Shown: positions 15,533-26,669 of the stretch, piece by piece
Layout: each line of letters opens with the position of its first letter
Position numbering within the stretch: position 1 is the stretch's first letter
NCBI RefSeq assembly: GCF_014697615.1
Contig: NZ_JACJSD010000055.1
Location: 1-43,646, forward strand
DNA from: Nostoc sp. FACHB-280
GTDB taxonomy: Bacteria; Cyanobacteriota; Cyanobacteriia; Cyanobacteriales; Nostocaceae
Direction of reading: 5' to 3'
DNA length: 43,646 nucleotides
Made by a program: the position numbers and the translations under genes
The notes under the pieces: generated by a model
Databases searched by the model: none
What the model saw: only the letters and a program-made list of their open reading frames with translations
What the model was told of the DNA's origin: nothing

Positions 15533-16036
15533 TCAATTGGCATTTTTATAAGGCAGGTCAATTCTCGCTGTACCTACTGGAATTTCCCCTTGTAAACCAG
15601 TTCGTTTCGCTGTGACTCCATAGAGTAATATTCTCCCATCTAAAATTTTTGTTTGTACACCTGTTAACTGCACTTCTACAGACTTACCAGCAGCTATTGG
15701 TTTATCAAAAGTAATTGACAAACGCTCTTTGGTGATTTCTGTTTTTGCTGCAATTTCTTTACCCGAATCATCTACCACTCGAACATTAGTAAAACGTTCC
15801 ATTTGGTTGGGTAGAGAAATCATTAAGTCTTGTACAGACATCCCCAGTACAGCAACTTTAATGAAATGTGTATCATTTCTCACTCCAGAGTTGGTAATAC
15901 TCGGAACATTAACTGTATACGCAACTTGAGACGATGATACAGAATCTAGCTGTTGAGATTTAGTTGGTGTAGCTATAGCCGTAGAGGCTGTAGTGAGTAT
16001 TAAAGCAGACAAGCTACCAAATATTAAAGCTTTCAT
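15533..16036 (-). CDS. DUF2808 family secreted protein
   Basis: Start chosen at the ATG at 16036 (MKALIFGSLSALILTTAS), which has a good SD GAGG seven bases upstream; a TTG two codons earlier is less likely. 167 residues. A signal peptide with a hydrophobic core and an AIA-T cleavage site is seen at about 1-23. The mature part has the DUF2808 pattern: HFIKVAVLGMSVQDLMISLP, then VVDDSGKEI, PIAAGKSVEVQLTGVQ and GRILLYGVTA. The family is widespread in cyanobacteria, is probably periplasmic or at the outer membrane, and has no known function. Single gene, divergent from the kinase gene. Confidence 0.85.
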   Translation of the reverse strand: MKALIFGSLSALILTTASTAIATPTKSQQLDSVSSSQVAYTVNVPSITNSGVRNDTHFIKVAVLGMSVQDLMISLPNQMERFTNVRVVDDSGKEIAAKTEITKERLSITFDKPIAAGKSVEVQLTGVQTKILDGRILLYGVTAKRTGLQGEIPVGTARIDLPYKNAN

Positions 16037-16509
16037 AATCAAACCTCACTTTGGGGTGAAACAATACGTTGGTGTTATGTAATTCATCTACATTAAATAC
16101 ATTAGGTTATCAACATGAAAAAACGCTGAGTAATAAATTAAATTTTATAAAGAGTTCGCTTTAATTTCCGCCCAAAAGATAATTAATTAAGTCCACAAAG
16201 CTTATACAGTAAGGGTTATACACACTATAGCCAATAACATTTACTGGCTACACACAGGTTTTAAACACACCTTAGCATAGGGTGTTTTAGAGATTAAATC
16301 CCTACTTGATAACGGGGGAATTCCAATGATTTATGTATTACTAATAAAAGAATGCCAAATATTTCTGAATAAGCTTTCAGCAAAAGCTTTAACTCTATTC
16401 AGGAAAAACTCATTTTTCTGGAGGAAACATCGATTAAATTTGAACTGTGGAAAGTGCAAGATGTAAATCTACCTTGTCTACCTTGTCTTTTTTGTTCACG
16501 TATCAAGAT
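16037..16509. other. Divergent intergenic region upstream of the sensor kinase
   Basis: About 470 AT-rich bases. I see a weak inverted repeat AAACACACC ... GGGTGTTTT near 16263-16290, and about two and a half 9-nt repeat units CTACCTTGTCTACCTTGTCT at 16469-16490, just before the kinase ATG. The open frame continues upstream through this repeat, which would add 21 residues if a GTG-type start at 16447 were used, but this looks non-native. No other gene or regulator site was recognised. Confidence 0.5.
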
Positions 16510-17679
16510 ATGCCAATAAATTTTGCGGAAAGTGTTAAAAGAAAATTACCTCAATTGTTGATCGCAAAAATTGACCCGGATTCACTGCATTTCCGGTTGA
16601 CTGTTGGCATTATCTTAATTGTGACATTTGGAATAATTAGCTTTACACTCTGGGCTGGTTGGGAAATTAGAGGATGTTTGATAATTGCTCATAATAATGC
16701 GGACAATTATCAACTGTTAACTGTTATGCAGAATTTGGGAATGATGAGTATTATTTCCCTGACTATGACCACAGTTTTGACTACTTTATTTATTAAGCGA
16801 TCGCTCTTACCATTACAACAGATCAATCAATGGGCAGAAACCTGCACAACGGAACTCACTCCCCAGCAGTTAGGCTTAAATCAAACACCAAGCGAAATTC
16901 AAGAATTAGCCCAGACATGGATAGAATTTTTAACCAAAATTTCTGAAGCCAAAGAACAACAACGCCAGTTATTCAGTGATTTAGCCCATGAGTTACGCAC
17001 ACCGTTGAGTGTGGTTTATGGATATCTGCAAAGAAGTCTCCAACGTAGCCATAATTTAGCTGCTTCCCAAAAAGAAACTCTCGAAATGGCTGTTTCTGAT
17101 GCAGCAAGAATGAATCATATCCTCCAAGACTTACTAGACTTAGCACGAGCAGATAACAGTGCAATTCCCTGTCCTCACTACACTGAACCACTCTTACTCA
17201 ATGATGTAGTTGTAGCCGTCGCCGAGATAACAGAAAAATTTCATCATCGGGAAATTCAGCTAGAAATCGCTCCCTTTCCAGTCCAAGTCAAAGCCGAACG
17301 CCAACAGCTAATGCAAATATTAAACCATTTGATTACTAATGCTGTGAAATATTCCGCTAATGGTGAACCAATTATGTTACAACTCACTCAAATTGATGGT
17401 TGGGCCATGATTCAAGTCAGCGACAAAGGATGTGGTATTCCTTTATTAGAACAGTCCCGCATTTTTGAACCATTTTATCGCCTAGATTCTTCTCGCACCC
17501 GTGCTACAGGCGGGACTGGTATGGGTTTATGTATCGTCAAACGCCTTGTAGAGTGCATTGGCGGTACAATTGAACTCCGCTCGGAACTTGGGAATGGTAG
17601 TAGTTTTATTTTGAAATTACCTGCTTTAGAAGTAAAAGGAGGAAAACCAGAAAATCTCATTCCCTACCTGCACGAGTAA
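16510..17679 (+). CDS. Membrane sensor histidine kinase
   Basis: 389 residues from the ATG at 16510. Two membrane helices (about 30-55, TVGIILIVTFGIISFTLWAG, and about 77-98) enclose a very short loop, so it probably senses within or near the membrane. A linker follows, then the HisKA box SDLAHELRTPLSVVYGY with phospho-acceptor His160, and the HATPase boxes N (HLITNAVKYSANGEP), G1 (DKGCGIP) and G2 (GGTGMGLCIV). All catalytic motifs are intact. No response-regulator gene is adjacent, so it is an orphan kinase by position. The upstream frame is translated 9-nt repeat and was not included. Confidence 0.92.
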   Translation: MPINFAESVKRKLPQLLIAKIDPDSLHFRLTVGIILIVTFGIISFTLWAGWEIRGCLIIAHNNADNYQLLTVMQNLGMMSIISLTMTTVLTTLFIKRSLLPLQQINQWAETCTTELTPQQLGLNQTPSEIQELAQTWIEFLTKISEAKEQQRQLFSDLAHELRTPLSVVYGYLQRSLQRSHNLAASQKETLEMAVSDAARMNHILQDLLDLARADNSAIPCPHYTEPLLLNDVVVAVAEITEKFHHREIQLEIAPFPVQVKAERQQLMQILNHLITNAVKYSANGEPIMLQLTQIDGWAMIQVSDKGCGIPLLEQSRIFEPFYRLDSSRTRATGGTGMGLCIVKRLVECIGGTIELRSELGNGSSFILKLPALEVKGGKPENLIPYLHE

Positions 17680-17712
17680 TATCGTGTCTGGTAAAAGACT
17701 ATCATAAAGACC

Positions 17713-17740
17713 GCAGGGGGCAGGGGGCAGGGAGCAGGGG
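17713..17740. repeat. Heptamer tandem repeat (GCAGGGG x4)
   Basis: Four head-to-tail heptamers, GCAGGGG, GCAGGGG, GCAGGGA, GCAGGGG, after the kinase stop. This is a typical short tandemly repeated sequence (STRR) of heterocystous cyanobacteria. Confidence 0.9.
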
Positions 17741-17832
17741 GAGAAAGAGTTTTGTCTTTCTGCACAGATGTGTTGAATCATCACTGATTTGCCGGACATG
17801 ATGTAAGTTCAGAAATCAAATTTGATTGCTAT

Positions 17833-18306
17833 ATGAACATTAACTTTAAACCAGGAGCAAATAATGATATTGAAACACTTTTAGTTTTAATCCAAGAGTT
17901 TTATCAACTCGATGGTTATCTCTCCTTTAATACAGTTGTTGTGCATCATGCGTTGATTCAACTGCTGAATGAAGAGTCTATAGGCCGCATCTGGTTAATT
18001 CAACACCAAAATCAAGCAATTGGTTATGTCATTCTCTCATTTGGCTATAGTTTGGAATACGGAGGACGGGATGCTTTTATTGATGAAATATATATTAATT
18101 CAGCTTATCAAGGTCAAGGCCTCGGCAAACAAACAATTAAGTTTTTAGAGGAGGTATGTATTTCGCTAAATATTCAAGCATTACATTTAGAGGTTGAAAA
18201 AGAAAATACATCTGCCCAAAATTTTTATCATCGAGTGGGATTTAAAGATAGCGATCGCTATCTCATGAGCAAAAAACTAAATCAATCATCGAAGGAATCT
18301 ATATAA
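17833..18306 (+). CDS. GNAT-family N-acetyltransferase
   Basis: 157 residues, the normal size for a single GNAT domain. The acetyl-CoA loop is seen in IYINSAYQGQGLGKQTIKFL (Q-x-x-G-x-G at about 97-102). The final strand/helix ALHLEVEKENTSAQNFYHRV followed by GFKDSDRYLMSKKL is typical of the family. The substrate cannot be told. The gene ends two bases before the msrA ATG, so the two are surely co-transcribed and possibly translationally coupled. Confidence 0.9.
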   Translation: MNINFKPGANNDIETLLVLIQEFYQLDGYLSFNTVVVHHALIQLLNEESIGRIWLIQHQNQAIGYVILSFGYSLEYGGRDAFIDEIYINSAYQGQGLGKQTIKFLEEVCISLNIQALHLEVEKENTSAQNFYHRVGFKDSDRYLMSKKLNQSSKESI

Positions 18307-18308
18307 TT

Positions 18309-18986
18309 ATGTCAAATAGCGACTTAAAACTTTCTCGCAACCTCATACGCAACTTATCCATCATCACTTTGAGTTTCATACTCTTGTATGGTGCATCGCG
18401 GATATTATTTCCCACTCCCGCCAGCGATATTTCCACCACTACACCCCAAACCAAGCAAGTAGCCGTTTTTGGTGGTGGCTGCTTTTGGGGGATGGAAGCA
18501 GTATTTGAGCATCTCAATGGTGTGTCTGATGTGGTTTCTGGCTTTTCTGGCGGTGATGCAATGACAGCAGACTACTCACTTGTGAGTTCTGGCATTACTA
18601 ATCACGCAGAATCAGTAAAAATCACTTATGATCCCTCCAAAATTTCCTACGAACAGTTATTAAAAGTTTACTTTTTAGTCGCCCATGACCCAACACAGTT
18701 AAATCGCCAAGGGCCAGATTCTGGTAGACAATATCGTTCAGTAATATTTTTTGCTAACGATGAGCAGAAACAAGAAGCACAAAAATATATTACTCAACTT
18801 AATCAACAGAAAATCTTTGATCAGAAAATTGTCACCGAAATCAGTCAATTAAAAGGTTTTTATCAAGCAGAAGAATACCATCAAAACTATATTGCACGTC
18901 ATCCTGATAGTCGCTATGTTGTAGTTAACGACTTACCAAAATTGGCTAAACTTCAAACTACTTTTCCTGAAATTTATACTAAATAG
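18309..18986 (+). CDS. msrA: Peptide methionine sulfoxide reductase MsrA, membrane-anchored or exported
   Basis: 225 residues. An N-terminal hydrophobic segment (about 13-35, IRNLSIITLSFILLYGASRI) suggests anchoring or export, so repair of periplasmic proteins is likely. The MsrA core starts at about 50 with VAVFGGGCFWGMEAVFEHLN; Cys58 is the catalytic Cys. Later signatures are GRQYRSVIFF and FYQAEEYHQNYIARHPDSRY. It reduces the S-epimer of methionine sulfoxide. It follows the GNAT gene directly. Confidence 0.95.
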   Translation: MSNSDLKLSRNLIRNLSIITLSFILLYGASRILFPTPASDISTTTPQTKQVAVFGGGCFWGMEAVFEHLNGVSDVVSGFSGGDAMTADYSLVSSGITNHAESVKITYDPSKISYEQLLKVYFLVAHDPTQLNRQGPDSGRQYRSVIFFANDEQKQEAQKYITQLNQQKIFDQKIVTEISQLKGFYQAEEYHQNYIARHPDSRYVVVNDLPKLAKLQTTFPEIYTK

Positions 18987-19019
18987 GATTTGCTGAAAAA
19001 TTGATCTGTGCGGGTGTTC

Positions 19020-19052
19020 AGATCCCCGACTTTTTCAAAAAGTCGGGGATCT
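19020..19052. terminator. Perfect 33-base palindrome between convergent genes
   Basis: AGATCCCCGACTTTTT, a single C, then AAAAAGTCGGGGATCT: two perfect 16-base arms. It lies between the msrA stop and the kinase stop, which converge, so it could end transcription in both directions. The same palindrome type is a dispersed repeat in Nostocales genomes, so it may instead be a repeat element that landed here. Confidence 0.7.
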
Positions 19053-19081
19053 ATAACCTCTCTACAACAACTCCTACAGCC

Positions 19082-20251
19082 TTAAAATATTGACTTCAAA
19101 GCGAGAAATGCAGTAATCCACAAAATTACACTTATGGGTGCGCCAACGAGGATTCCCGCGATCGCCCAACCGCGTTGATGTTCTTTAAAATGTTCAATAC
19201 TGCGCCATTGTCTACTTCTCCAAGCCCATTCATTGCCTTTTGCCCCCATTGCGATCGCCATAAACCAACCGATCTGCGGTACAAAACAAAATAAGCCACA
19301 CCATACCTGATTAGTCCATAACCATAACCAAGGTAATAAAAAAGCCCCCCAATTCCATCCCAAAATCTCTTCTGGTACTGGTTCTGTAGAATTAATCCCA
19401 CAACCAGAATTATTAATTATATTTTTGCTGACAGGTTTGACAGCCAAATTAGATTTTAAAGCCTCAATTGCTTGGCGGGCATTGCTAAAGCGGTTTTCCG
19501 GCGCAGGTTCAGTCATCTTTTGTAACCAGCGCATAAAACTAGAACTCACGTTAACTTTATCAGCAAATTGCAACCGCAAATCTTGTTGCGGTAAATCACC
19601 GGGGGGAATACCCGTTAATAAATGAATTAACGATGCGCCCAAAGCATACAAATCAGATGCAGGAACAGCCCTACCACCAAATTGTTCCATCGGCGCATAA
19701 CCATAAGTCCCAACCACCGTAAAAGTCACGCCTTCTTTAGCAGCTTTATCTTGGACTGCACCAAAATCTACCAAATATACCTGATTATCTTCACCCCAAA
19801 TTAAATTACTGGGCTTGATATCCCGATGCAACACACCAGGATTCAACTCATGCAGATATATCAGAATTTTTAAAACCTCAGTCGCAATTTTCCGGGCGTG
19901 CTTTTCTGTGCAGCGTTTACCAACTGTCAGTTTTTCTTTGAGTGACTCCCCAGGAATATATTCTTGGACTAAGCCAAACCACAATGTGCGGTCATCAACA
20001 CAAAAGTAATCAATGTATTGCGGAATGCGCGGATGTTTGAGTTGTTTGAGAATTTGGGCTTCTCGCTCAAACAACTTCAAGTCATCCCACTGCACAGTTC
20101 CGCCGAACGCCAAAAGTTTGACCACAACTAATGATTCTTCTCCATCAGCAGCTTGTAAATCTTTGGCAAGCCAAGTTTGGCGAATGCCATTATTACCGAG
20201 TTGCTGTTGGATTTGATAACGGTGGTGTATTATCTGTTCTATTTGCAGCAT
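19082..20251 (-). CDS. Serine/threonine protein kinase with C-terminal membrane domain
   Basis: 389 residues from the ATG at 20251. The kinase domain (about 10-270) shows Lys in LVVVKLLAFG, catalytic loop VLHRDIKPSNLIW, metal loop VYLVDFGAVQDK and GTYGYAPMEQF. The glycine loop is degenerate (QLGNNGIRQTWLAK instead of GxGxxG), common in cyanobacterial Pkn2-type kinases. The C-terminal about 100 residues hold two or three Trp-rich membrane helices (WNWGAFLLPWLWLWTNQVWC; GWAIAGILVGAPISVILWIT). The catalytic domain would face the cytoplasm. It converges with msrA. Target unknown. Confidence 0.92.
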   Translation of the reverse strand: MLQIEQIIHHRYQIQQQLGNNGIRQTWLAKDLQAADGEESLVVVKLLAFGGTVQWDDLKLFEREAQILKQLKHPRIPQYIDYFCVDDRTLWFGLVQEYIPGESLKEKLTVGKRCTEKHARKIATEVLKILIYLHELNPGVLHRDIKPSNLIWGEDNQVYLVDFGAVQDKAAKEGVTFTVVGTYGYAPMEQFGGRAVPASDLYALGASLIHLLTGIPPGDLPQQDLRLQFADKVNVSSSFMRWLQKMTEPAPENRFSNARQAIEALKSNLAVKPVSKNIINNSGCGINSTEPVPEEILGWNWGAFLLPWLWLWTNQVWCGLFCFVPQIGWFMAIAMGAKGNEWAWRSRQWRSIEHFKEHQRGWAIAGILVGAPISVILWITAFLALKSIF

Positions 20252-20351
20252 CAAACACCTGCTGGCAATTTACGCTAAGGTGATTCCCCTACTATTCCAG
20301 GATAGACATTACACAGAGAATTTGGGGGCAGATGTTTACCAAAAACCCGCA

Positions 20352-20485
20352 GTAAGACGAAAAATCAAGGTTTTAGGAAGGGTGTCAGGGTGTAGGGGTA
20401 TAGGGTGTACTTATTCAAAACCCTTATACCCTATACCCTTTCACCCCCACACCCAGTCTCGACAAACAATCTTGTGCGTAAGTCT
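20352..20485. repeat. Hairpin-type dispersed repeat
   Basis: The tract starts GTAAGACGAAAAATCAAGGT, has GGGTGTCAGGGTGTAGGGGT and TATAGGGTGTACTTATTC in the left arm, and AACCCTTATACCCTATACCC and CACCCCCACACCCAGTCTCG in the right arm, ending GTGCGTAAGTCT. The two halves are complementary over long stretches. It sits upstream of the CrtI-like gene and matches tracts at 22097, 29500 and 34170. Confidence 0.75.
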
Positions 20486-20548
20486 GTTTCGATTCATAAA
20501 CTTCAGTACTAAGCTAATAAAAGTTTGGGTGTTGTTGCGAGAAAAGTT

Positions 20549-22090
20549 GTGAAACAAACAGATGTTGTCGTTATCGGTAGCGGTATTGGTGGTTTAAGTT
20601 GTGCGGCGATGTTGGCTAGGTATGGCTTTGATGTGATTGTCTGCGAAAGTCATACCATTGCTGGTGGTGCAGCCCACGCTTTTGAACGTCAAGGATATAA
20701 ATTTGACTCCGGGCCATCTCTGTATTCGGGATTATCTTACAGCCCTTCACCCAACCCGTTGCGGCAAGTACTAGACGCTATTGGTTCACAACTGCCGTGC
20801 GTCAATTACGATACTTGGGGTTGCTGTTTACCAGAAGGTGATTTTGACACATCGGTAGGGGCAGAACAATTTTGTGATGTGTTAGCCAAACTACGGGGAG
20901 AAGATGCTGTCATTCAATGGCGAAAGTTACAACAGGTAATGGCACCTTTAGCCCAGGCTGCGATCGCACTGCCGCCGGCTGCGTTACGTTTGGATATAGG
21001 CGCAGCTGTCACTATCAGCCGTTTTGCGCCTACTTTAGCCCGTCACGCCGCCAATGTCCTCAAATTAACTGGATCTTTCTCTCGCATCATGGATGGTGTT
21101 GTCAGTGACCCATTTATCCGTAACTGGCTGAATATGCTGTGTTTCCTCCTTTCTGGGCTACCAGCTTCAGGAACTAACGCCGCAGAGGTAGCGTTTATGT
21201 TTGCTGACTGGTATCGCCCAGGAGTCCAGCTAGATTATCCAGTTGGCGGGAGTGGCACTTTAGTAAATGCTTTGGTGCAGGGGTTGGAAAAACACGGCGG
21301 TGAGTTACAGCTAGGGGCGCATATTGAACAAGTATTAGTCAAAGATAACCGGGCTATTGGTGTGCGTTTGCGTAACGGTGAAGAAATTCGGGCGCGGCGG
21401 GCTGTAGTTTCTAATGCCTCGGTTTGGGACACACTGAAGTTAGTACCGCCAGAAGCCTTGCCAGACAAGTTTCGCCGCCAAAGGCAAGCAACACCAGAGT
21501 GTGATAGTTTTATGCACCTCCACTTAGGGATTGATGCCCAAGGTTTGCCAGCTAATTTAGCCTGTCACCACATCATCGTGAATGATTGGGAAAAGGGCAT
21601 CACTGCACCGCAAAATCTGGTTTTAGTATCGATTCCCTCAGTTATTGACCCGTCTCTTGCGCCTCCAGGTAAGCATGTAATTCACGTTTATACCCCAGGG
21701 AATGAACCTTATCGCCTTTGGGAAGGGATGGACAGGAAAAGTTCAGAGTATGAACAACAAAAGCGATCGCGCTCTCAAATTATGTGGCAAGCTCTAGAAC
21801 GTATCATTCCCGATATTCACTCTCGTTGCGAAATCACATTGGTTGGTACACCCCTCACCCACGAACGCTTTTTACGCCGTCACCGTGGTTCCTATGGCCC
21901 AGCTATTTCCGCCGATGTTGGTTTATTCCCCAGTTCCCTGACACCCCTATCAGGCTTGATGTGTTGTGGTGACTCAACATTCCCCGGTATCGGTTTGCCA
22001 GCCGTCGCCGCCAGTGGCATGATAGTCGCCAATACCCTCGCCCCCGTCAGCCAGCATTTAGCAATGCTCAAGGATATTGGTTGTATTTAA
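20549..22090 (+). CDS. CrtI/CrtH-like FAD-dependent oxidoreductase
   Basis: About 513 residues if started at GTG 20549 (MKQTDVVVIGSGIGGLSC); a TTG at 20525 would add eight. The N-terminal dinucleotide fold VVVIGSGIGGLSCAAMLARY is followed by HTIAGGAAHAFERQGYKFDSG, the pattern of phytoene desaturase/carotene isomerase flavoproteins. The C-terminus GLMCCGDSTFPGIGLPAVAA is the family's second FAD motif. It could act in carotenoid or related isoprenoid oxidation, but the exact substrate cannot be read. No carotenoid gene is next to it. It precedes hemB by about 235 bases with a Zur-like box between, so it is probably a separate unit. Confidence 0.87.
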   Translation: MKQTDVVVIGSGIGGLSCAAMLARYGFDVIVCESHTIAGGAAHAFERQGYKFDSGPSLYSGLSYSPSPNPLRQVLDAIGSQLPCVNYDTWGCCLPEGDFDTSVGAEQFCDVLAKLRGEDAVIQWRKLQQVMAPLAQAAIALPPAALRLDIGAAVTISRFAPTLARHAANVLKLTGSFSRIMDGVVSDPFIRNWLNMLCFLLSGLPASGTNAAEVAFMFADWYRPGVQLDYPVGGSGTLVNALVQGLEKHGGELQLGAHIEQVLVKDNRAIGVRLRNGEEIRARRAVVSNASVWDTLKLVPPEALPDKFRRQRQATPECDSFMHLHLGIDAQGLPANLACHHIIVNDWEKGITAPQNLVLVSIPSVIDPSLAPPGKHVIHVYTPGNEPYRLWEGMDRKSSEYEQQKRSRSQIMWQALERIIPDIHSRCEITLVGTPLTHERFLRRHRGSYGPAISADVGLFPSSLTPLSGLMCCGDSTFPGIGLPAVAASGMIVANTLAPVSQHLAMLKDIGCI

Positions 22091-22096
22091 TTTACG

Positions 22097-22280
22097 TAGT
22101 GAGACGAGAAATCAAGGGTTTAGGAGAGGGCGAAGGGGCAAAATTAAGTCAAAAGTTAAAAGTCAAAAATTCTCTGACTTTTGAACTTTGACTTCACCGT
22201 AAGAGTATAGGTGCTTCAAAACCCATACACCCTCACACCCTTTCACCCTTTCTCAACAGATTACCTTTGTGCGTAAGTCT
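22097..22280. repeat. Hairpin-type dispersed repeat
   Basis: The left part AGTGAGACGAGAAATCAAGG and the right part AACCCATACACCCTCACACC ... CTCAACAGATTACCTTTGTG, ending GCGTAAGTCT, match the ends of the tract at 20352-20485. The centre carries its own short inverted repeat (AAGTCAAAAGTTAAAAGTCA / TGACTTTTGAACTTTGACTT). It ends 15 bases before the Zur-like box. Confidence 0.7.
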
Positions 22281-22294
22281 TATATATTTATAAT

Positions 22295-22307
22295 AATGAT
22301 TATCATT
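22295..22307. promoter_or_regulatory. Zur/Fur-type operator upstream of hemB
   Basis: AATGATTATCATT is a 6-1-6 perfect palindrome within TAATAATGATTATCATTTTA, 18 bases before the hemB ATG. This is the core of cyanobacterial Zur boxes (and similar to Fur boxes). The downstream content (zinc-free HemB, COG0523 protein, FolE) favours Zur. Binding is inferred. Confidence 0.75.
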
Positions 22308-22316
22308 TTAATTTAA

Positions 22317-24561
<2,245 letters not shown>

Positions 24562-24608
24562 AGCAATGCAGTTAAGCCTTGGCAAGTTAGACAGCTTTTG
24601 AGTTAACA

Positions 24609-24623
24609 TGATAACGATTATCA
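24609..24623. promoter_or_regulatory. Zur-type operator upstream of the COG0523 gene
   Basis: TGATAACGATTATCA (arms TGATAA/TTATCA, three-base centre) inside ATGATAACGATTATCATTAT, 61 bases before the COG0523 ATG. It matches the consensus of Zur boxes and resembles the box before hemB. COG0523 genes with His-rich loops are classic Zur targets. Confidence 0.8.
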
Positions 24624-24684
24624 TTATGACTTAATTAAGTCATTTTTTGACCTCAGTAGCAACTCGTTTTTAACACTGACGATT

Positions 24685-25701
24685 ATGACCCAACTAACAG
24701 CACCAAATACTAATCCTAGTTTTGATATTCCCAAACAAGGAATGCCCGTAACAATTATTACTGGATTTTTGGGCAGTGGTAAAACTACACTACTCAATCA
24801 AATTCTCAAAAATAAACATGATTTAAAAGTTGCCGTTTTAGTTAATGAATTTGGCGATATTAATATCGATAGCCAACTATTAGTTTCTTTAGACCAAGAT
24901 ATGGTCGAGTTAAGTAATGGTTGTATATGCTGCACTATCAATGATGGTTTAGTTGATGCTGTTTATCGTGTGTTAGAAAGAGAAGACCGCATCGATTATC
25001 TAGTAATTGAGACGACTGGTGTGGCTGACCCATTACCAATTATCTTAACTTTTTTGGGAACAGAACTCAGAGATTTAACTAACCTTGATTCCATTATCAC
25101 AGTCGTAGATGCCGAGGCTTTTAATCCGCAACACTTTGATAGTGAAGCAGCTTTAAAACAAATTACTTATGGTGATATGATTCTCTTGAATAAAACTGAC
25201 CTAGCGACTACTGAAAAAATTCGAGAGGTAGAAGGATTTATTCATGATGTCAAAGATGGTGCGAGAATTATACACAGTAAATATGGTGAGGTTCCACTAC
25301 CATTGATTTTAGGTGTTGGTTTAACACCTAAACATGAGTATATTGATGATGATCATGAACATGAACACCATGAACATCACCATCATCATCATCACGGACA
25401 TCACTCTCATCATCTAGAAAATGATGGATTTATCTCTATTGCTTTTGAGAGCGATCGCCCTTTTGATGTCAATAAATTTGAAAACTTTCTCACAGAAGAA
25501 ATGCCAGAAAACGTATTTCGTGCTAAAGGCATTTTGTGGTTTAGCGATAGTGAGTTACGCCATGTTTTTCAACTCAGTGGGCCACGATACAACTTACACG
25601 CTGATGAATGGAGAAACACACCCAAAAATCAGCTAGTGTTTATCGGTAGAAAGTTGGATAGCAATCAAATTTATACACAACTTCACAAATGTTTGCTATA
25701 G
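24685..25701 (+). CDS. COG0523 (CobW-type) GTPase, zinc metallochaperone, His-rich
   Basis: 338 residues. Walker A is ITGFLGSGKTTLLNQI (25-40), the metal motif is NGCICCTIN with Cys80, Cys82 and Cys83 (CxCC), and NKTDLATTEKI is the guanine motif. A very His-rich loop at about 218-245 (EHEHHEHHHHHHHGHHSHH) separates the GTPase domain from the CobW C-terminal domain. This is the ZagA/YciC type, which uses GTP to hand zinc to client enzymes. A Zur box lies upstream, and folE, a known ZagA client in Bacillus, lies 230 bases downstream on the same strand. A zinc-allocation role to FolE is therefore strongly suggested, though not proven here. Confidence 0.93.
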   Translation: MTQLTAPNTNPSFDIPKQGMPVTIITGFLGSGKTTLLNQILKNKHDLKVAVLVNEFGDINIDSQLLVSLDQDMVELSNGCICCTINDGLVDAVYRVLEREDRIDYLVIETTGVADPLPIILTFLGTELRDLTNLDSIITVVDAEAFNPQHFDSEAALKQITYGDMILLNKTDLATTEKIREVEGFIHDVKDGARIIHSKYGEVPLPLILGVGLTPKHEYIDDDHEHEHHEHHHHHHHGHHSHHLENDGFISIAFESDRPFDVNKFENFLTEEMPENVFRAKGILWFSDSELRHVFQLSGPRYNLHADEWRNTPKNQLVFIGRKLDSNQIYTQLHKCLL

Positions 25702-25777
25702 TTAATATTGTTAAGTGATGTTCACAATTAGTTAATAGTCATATCTGGCTACGACACTTTTAACTAATTGTTGAAGA

Positions 25778-25895
25778 AGAATTCAGAAGTCAGAATACAT
25801 CCATCAGAATCAATTAGTGGAAGATTCAGACCCGCTACTAATCGTACAGAATTCAATTCTGAATTCTGAATCCTGACTCCTGACTCCTGAATTCT
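25778..25895. repeat. Inverted repeat between the COG0523 gene and folE
   Basis: AGAATTCAGAAGTCAG (25778-25793) pairs with CTGACTCCTGAATTCT (25880-25895), 15 of 16 bases, and the right side contains the heptamer CCTGACT repeated. It is a common kind of cyanobacterial repeat, but in an mRNA spanning both genes it would form a hairpin and could set how much folE is expressed. There is no Zur box directly before folE. Confidence 0.65.
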
Positions 25896-25930
25896 ATTTT
25901 GGTAAATTTATCCCAATTAAACCAATAACA

Positions 25931-26584
25931 ATGACTCTATCGATTCGTCCCGATACTAATTCTGCTGCTCAAGTAGTGTCATCTTTACCTACTCAGCAAT
26001 TACCAACTGTTACAGAAGCAGAAATGGTGCAGGCTGTACGTACATTGCTAATTGGATTAGGAGAAAACCCCGACCGCGAAGGGTTAATAGATACCCCCAA
26101 GCGTGTTGTAAAAGCATTGAAATTTCTCACCAAAGGGTATCATGAATCTCTAGATGAACTGCTAAATGGAGCAGTTTTTACTGAAGATGCCAATGAAATG
26201 GTATTAATTCGGGATATTGATATTTTCAGTTCTTGCGAACATCACATTTTACCGATTATTGGTCGAGCGCATGTTGCCTACATTCCCAATGGTAAGGTGA
26301 TTGGATTATCAAAAATTGCTCGTATTTGTGAAATGTATGCACGCCGTTTACAAGTCCAAGAACGTCTGACTTTACAAATTGCGGATGCGTTACAAGGTTT
26401 ACTCAAACCGCGAGGGGTAGCAGTTGTAGTCGAAGCCACTCATATGTGTATGGTGATGCGTGGTGTACAAAAACCTGGTTCTTGGACTGTGACAAGTGCA
26501 ATGCGCGGTGTGTTTGCGGATGATGCACGCACTCGTGAGGAGTTTATGAATTTAGTGCGACACAATGTTAATTTTCATTCCTAA
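25931..26584 (+). CDS. folE: GTP cyclohydrolase I
   Basis: 217 residues, type IA. It converts GTP to dihydroneopterin triphosphate, the first step to tetrahydrofolate and cyanobacterial pterins. The zinc site is conserved: SCEHHILP (Cys102, His105) and [11 protein letters not shown] (Cys173). Other signatures are [20 protein letters not shown] and [12 protein letters not shown]. It therefore still needs zinc, unlike the HemB made nearby. Its place after a His-rich COG0523 GTPase suggests it is the client that receives zinc in starvation. It may be a second copy of folE in the genome; this window cannot show that. Confidence 0.95.
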   Translation: MTLSIRPDTNSAAQVVSSLPTQQLPTVTEAEMVQAVRTLLIGLGENPDREGLIDTPKRVVKALKFLTKGYHESLDELLNGAVFTEDANEMVLIRDIDIFSSCEHHILPIIGRAHVAYIPNGKVIGLSKIARICEMYARRLQVQERLTLQIADALQGLLKPRGVAVVVEATHMCMVMRGVQKPGSWTVTSAMRGVFADDARTREEFMNLVRHNVNFHS

Positions 26585-26613
26585 GTTTCATTTGTAGTAG
26601 ACGTTTAGTGGTG

Positions 26614-26650
26614 ATGTAGAGACAGAAAATTTTTGTCTCTACATTTTTTA
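26614..26650 (+). terminator. Probable intrinsic terminator after folE
   Basis: ATGTAGAGACA (26614-26624) pairs with TGTCTCTACAT (26634-26644), followed by TTTTTA. The 11-base stem plus T run lies 30 bases after the folE stop. GTAGAGAC hairpins are also a dispersed repeat in this group, so it may be both. Confidence 0.7.
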
Positions 26651-26669
26651 TCGAATCAGCACTCAGCAA

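Noticed and set aside
25339-25414. His-rich stretch as a low-complexity repeat insertion
   Set aside because: It is the expected metal-binding loop of COG0523 GTPases and is preserved in frame with mixed codons.
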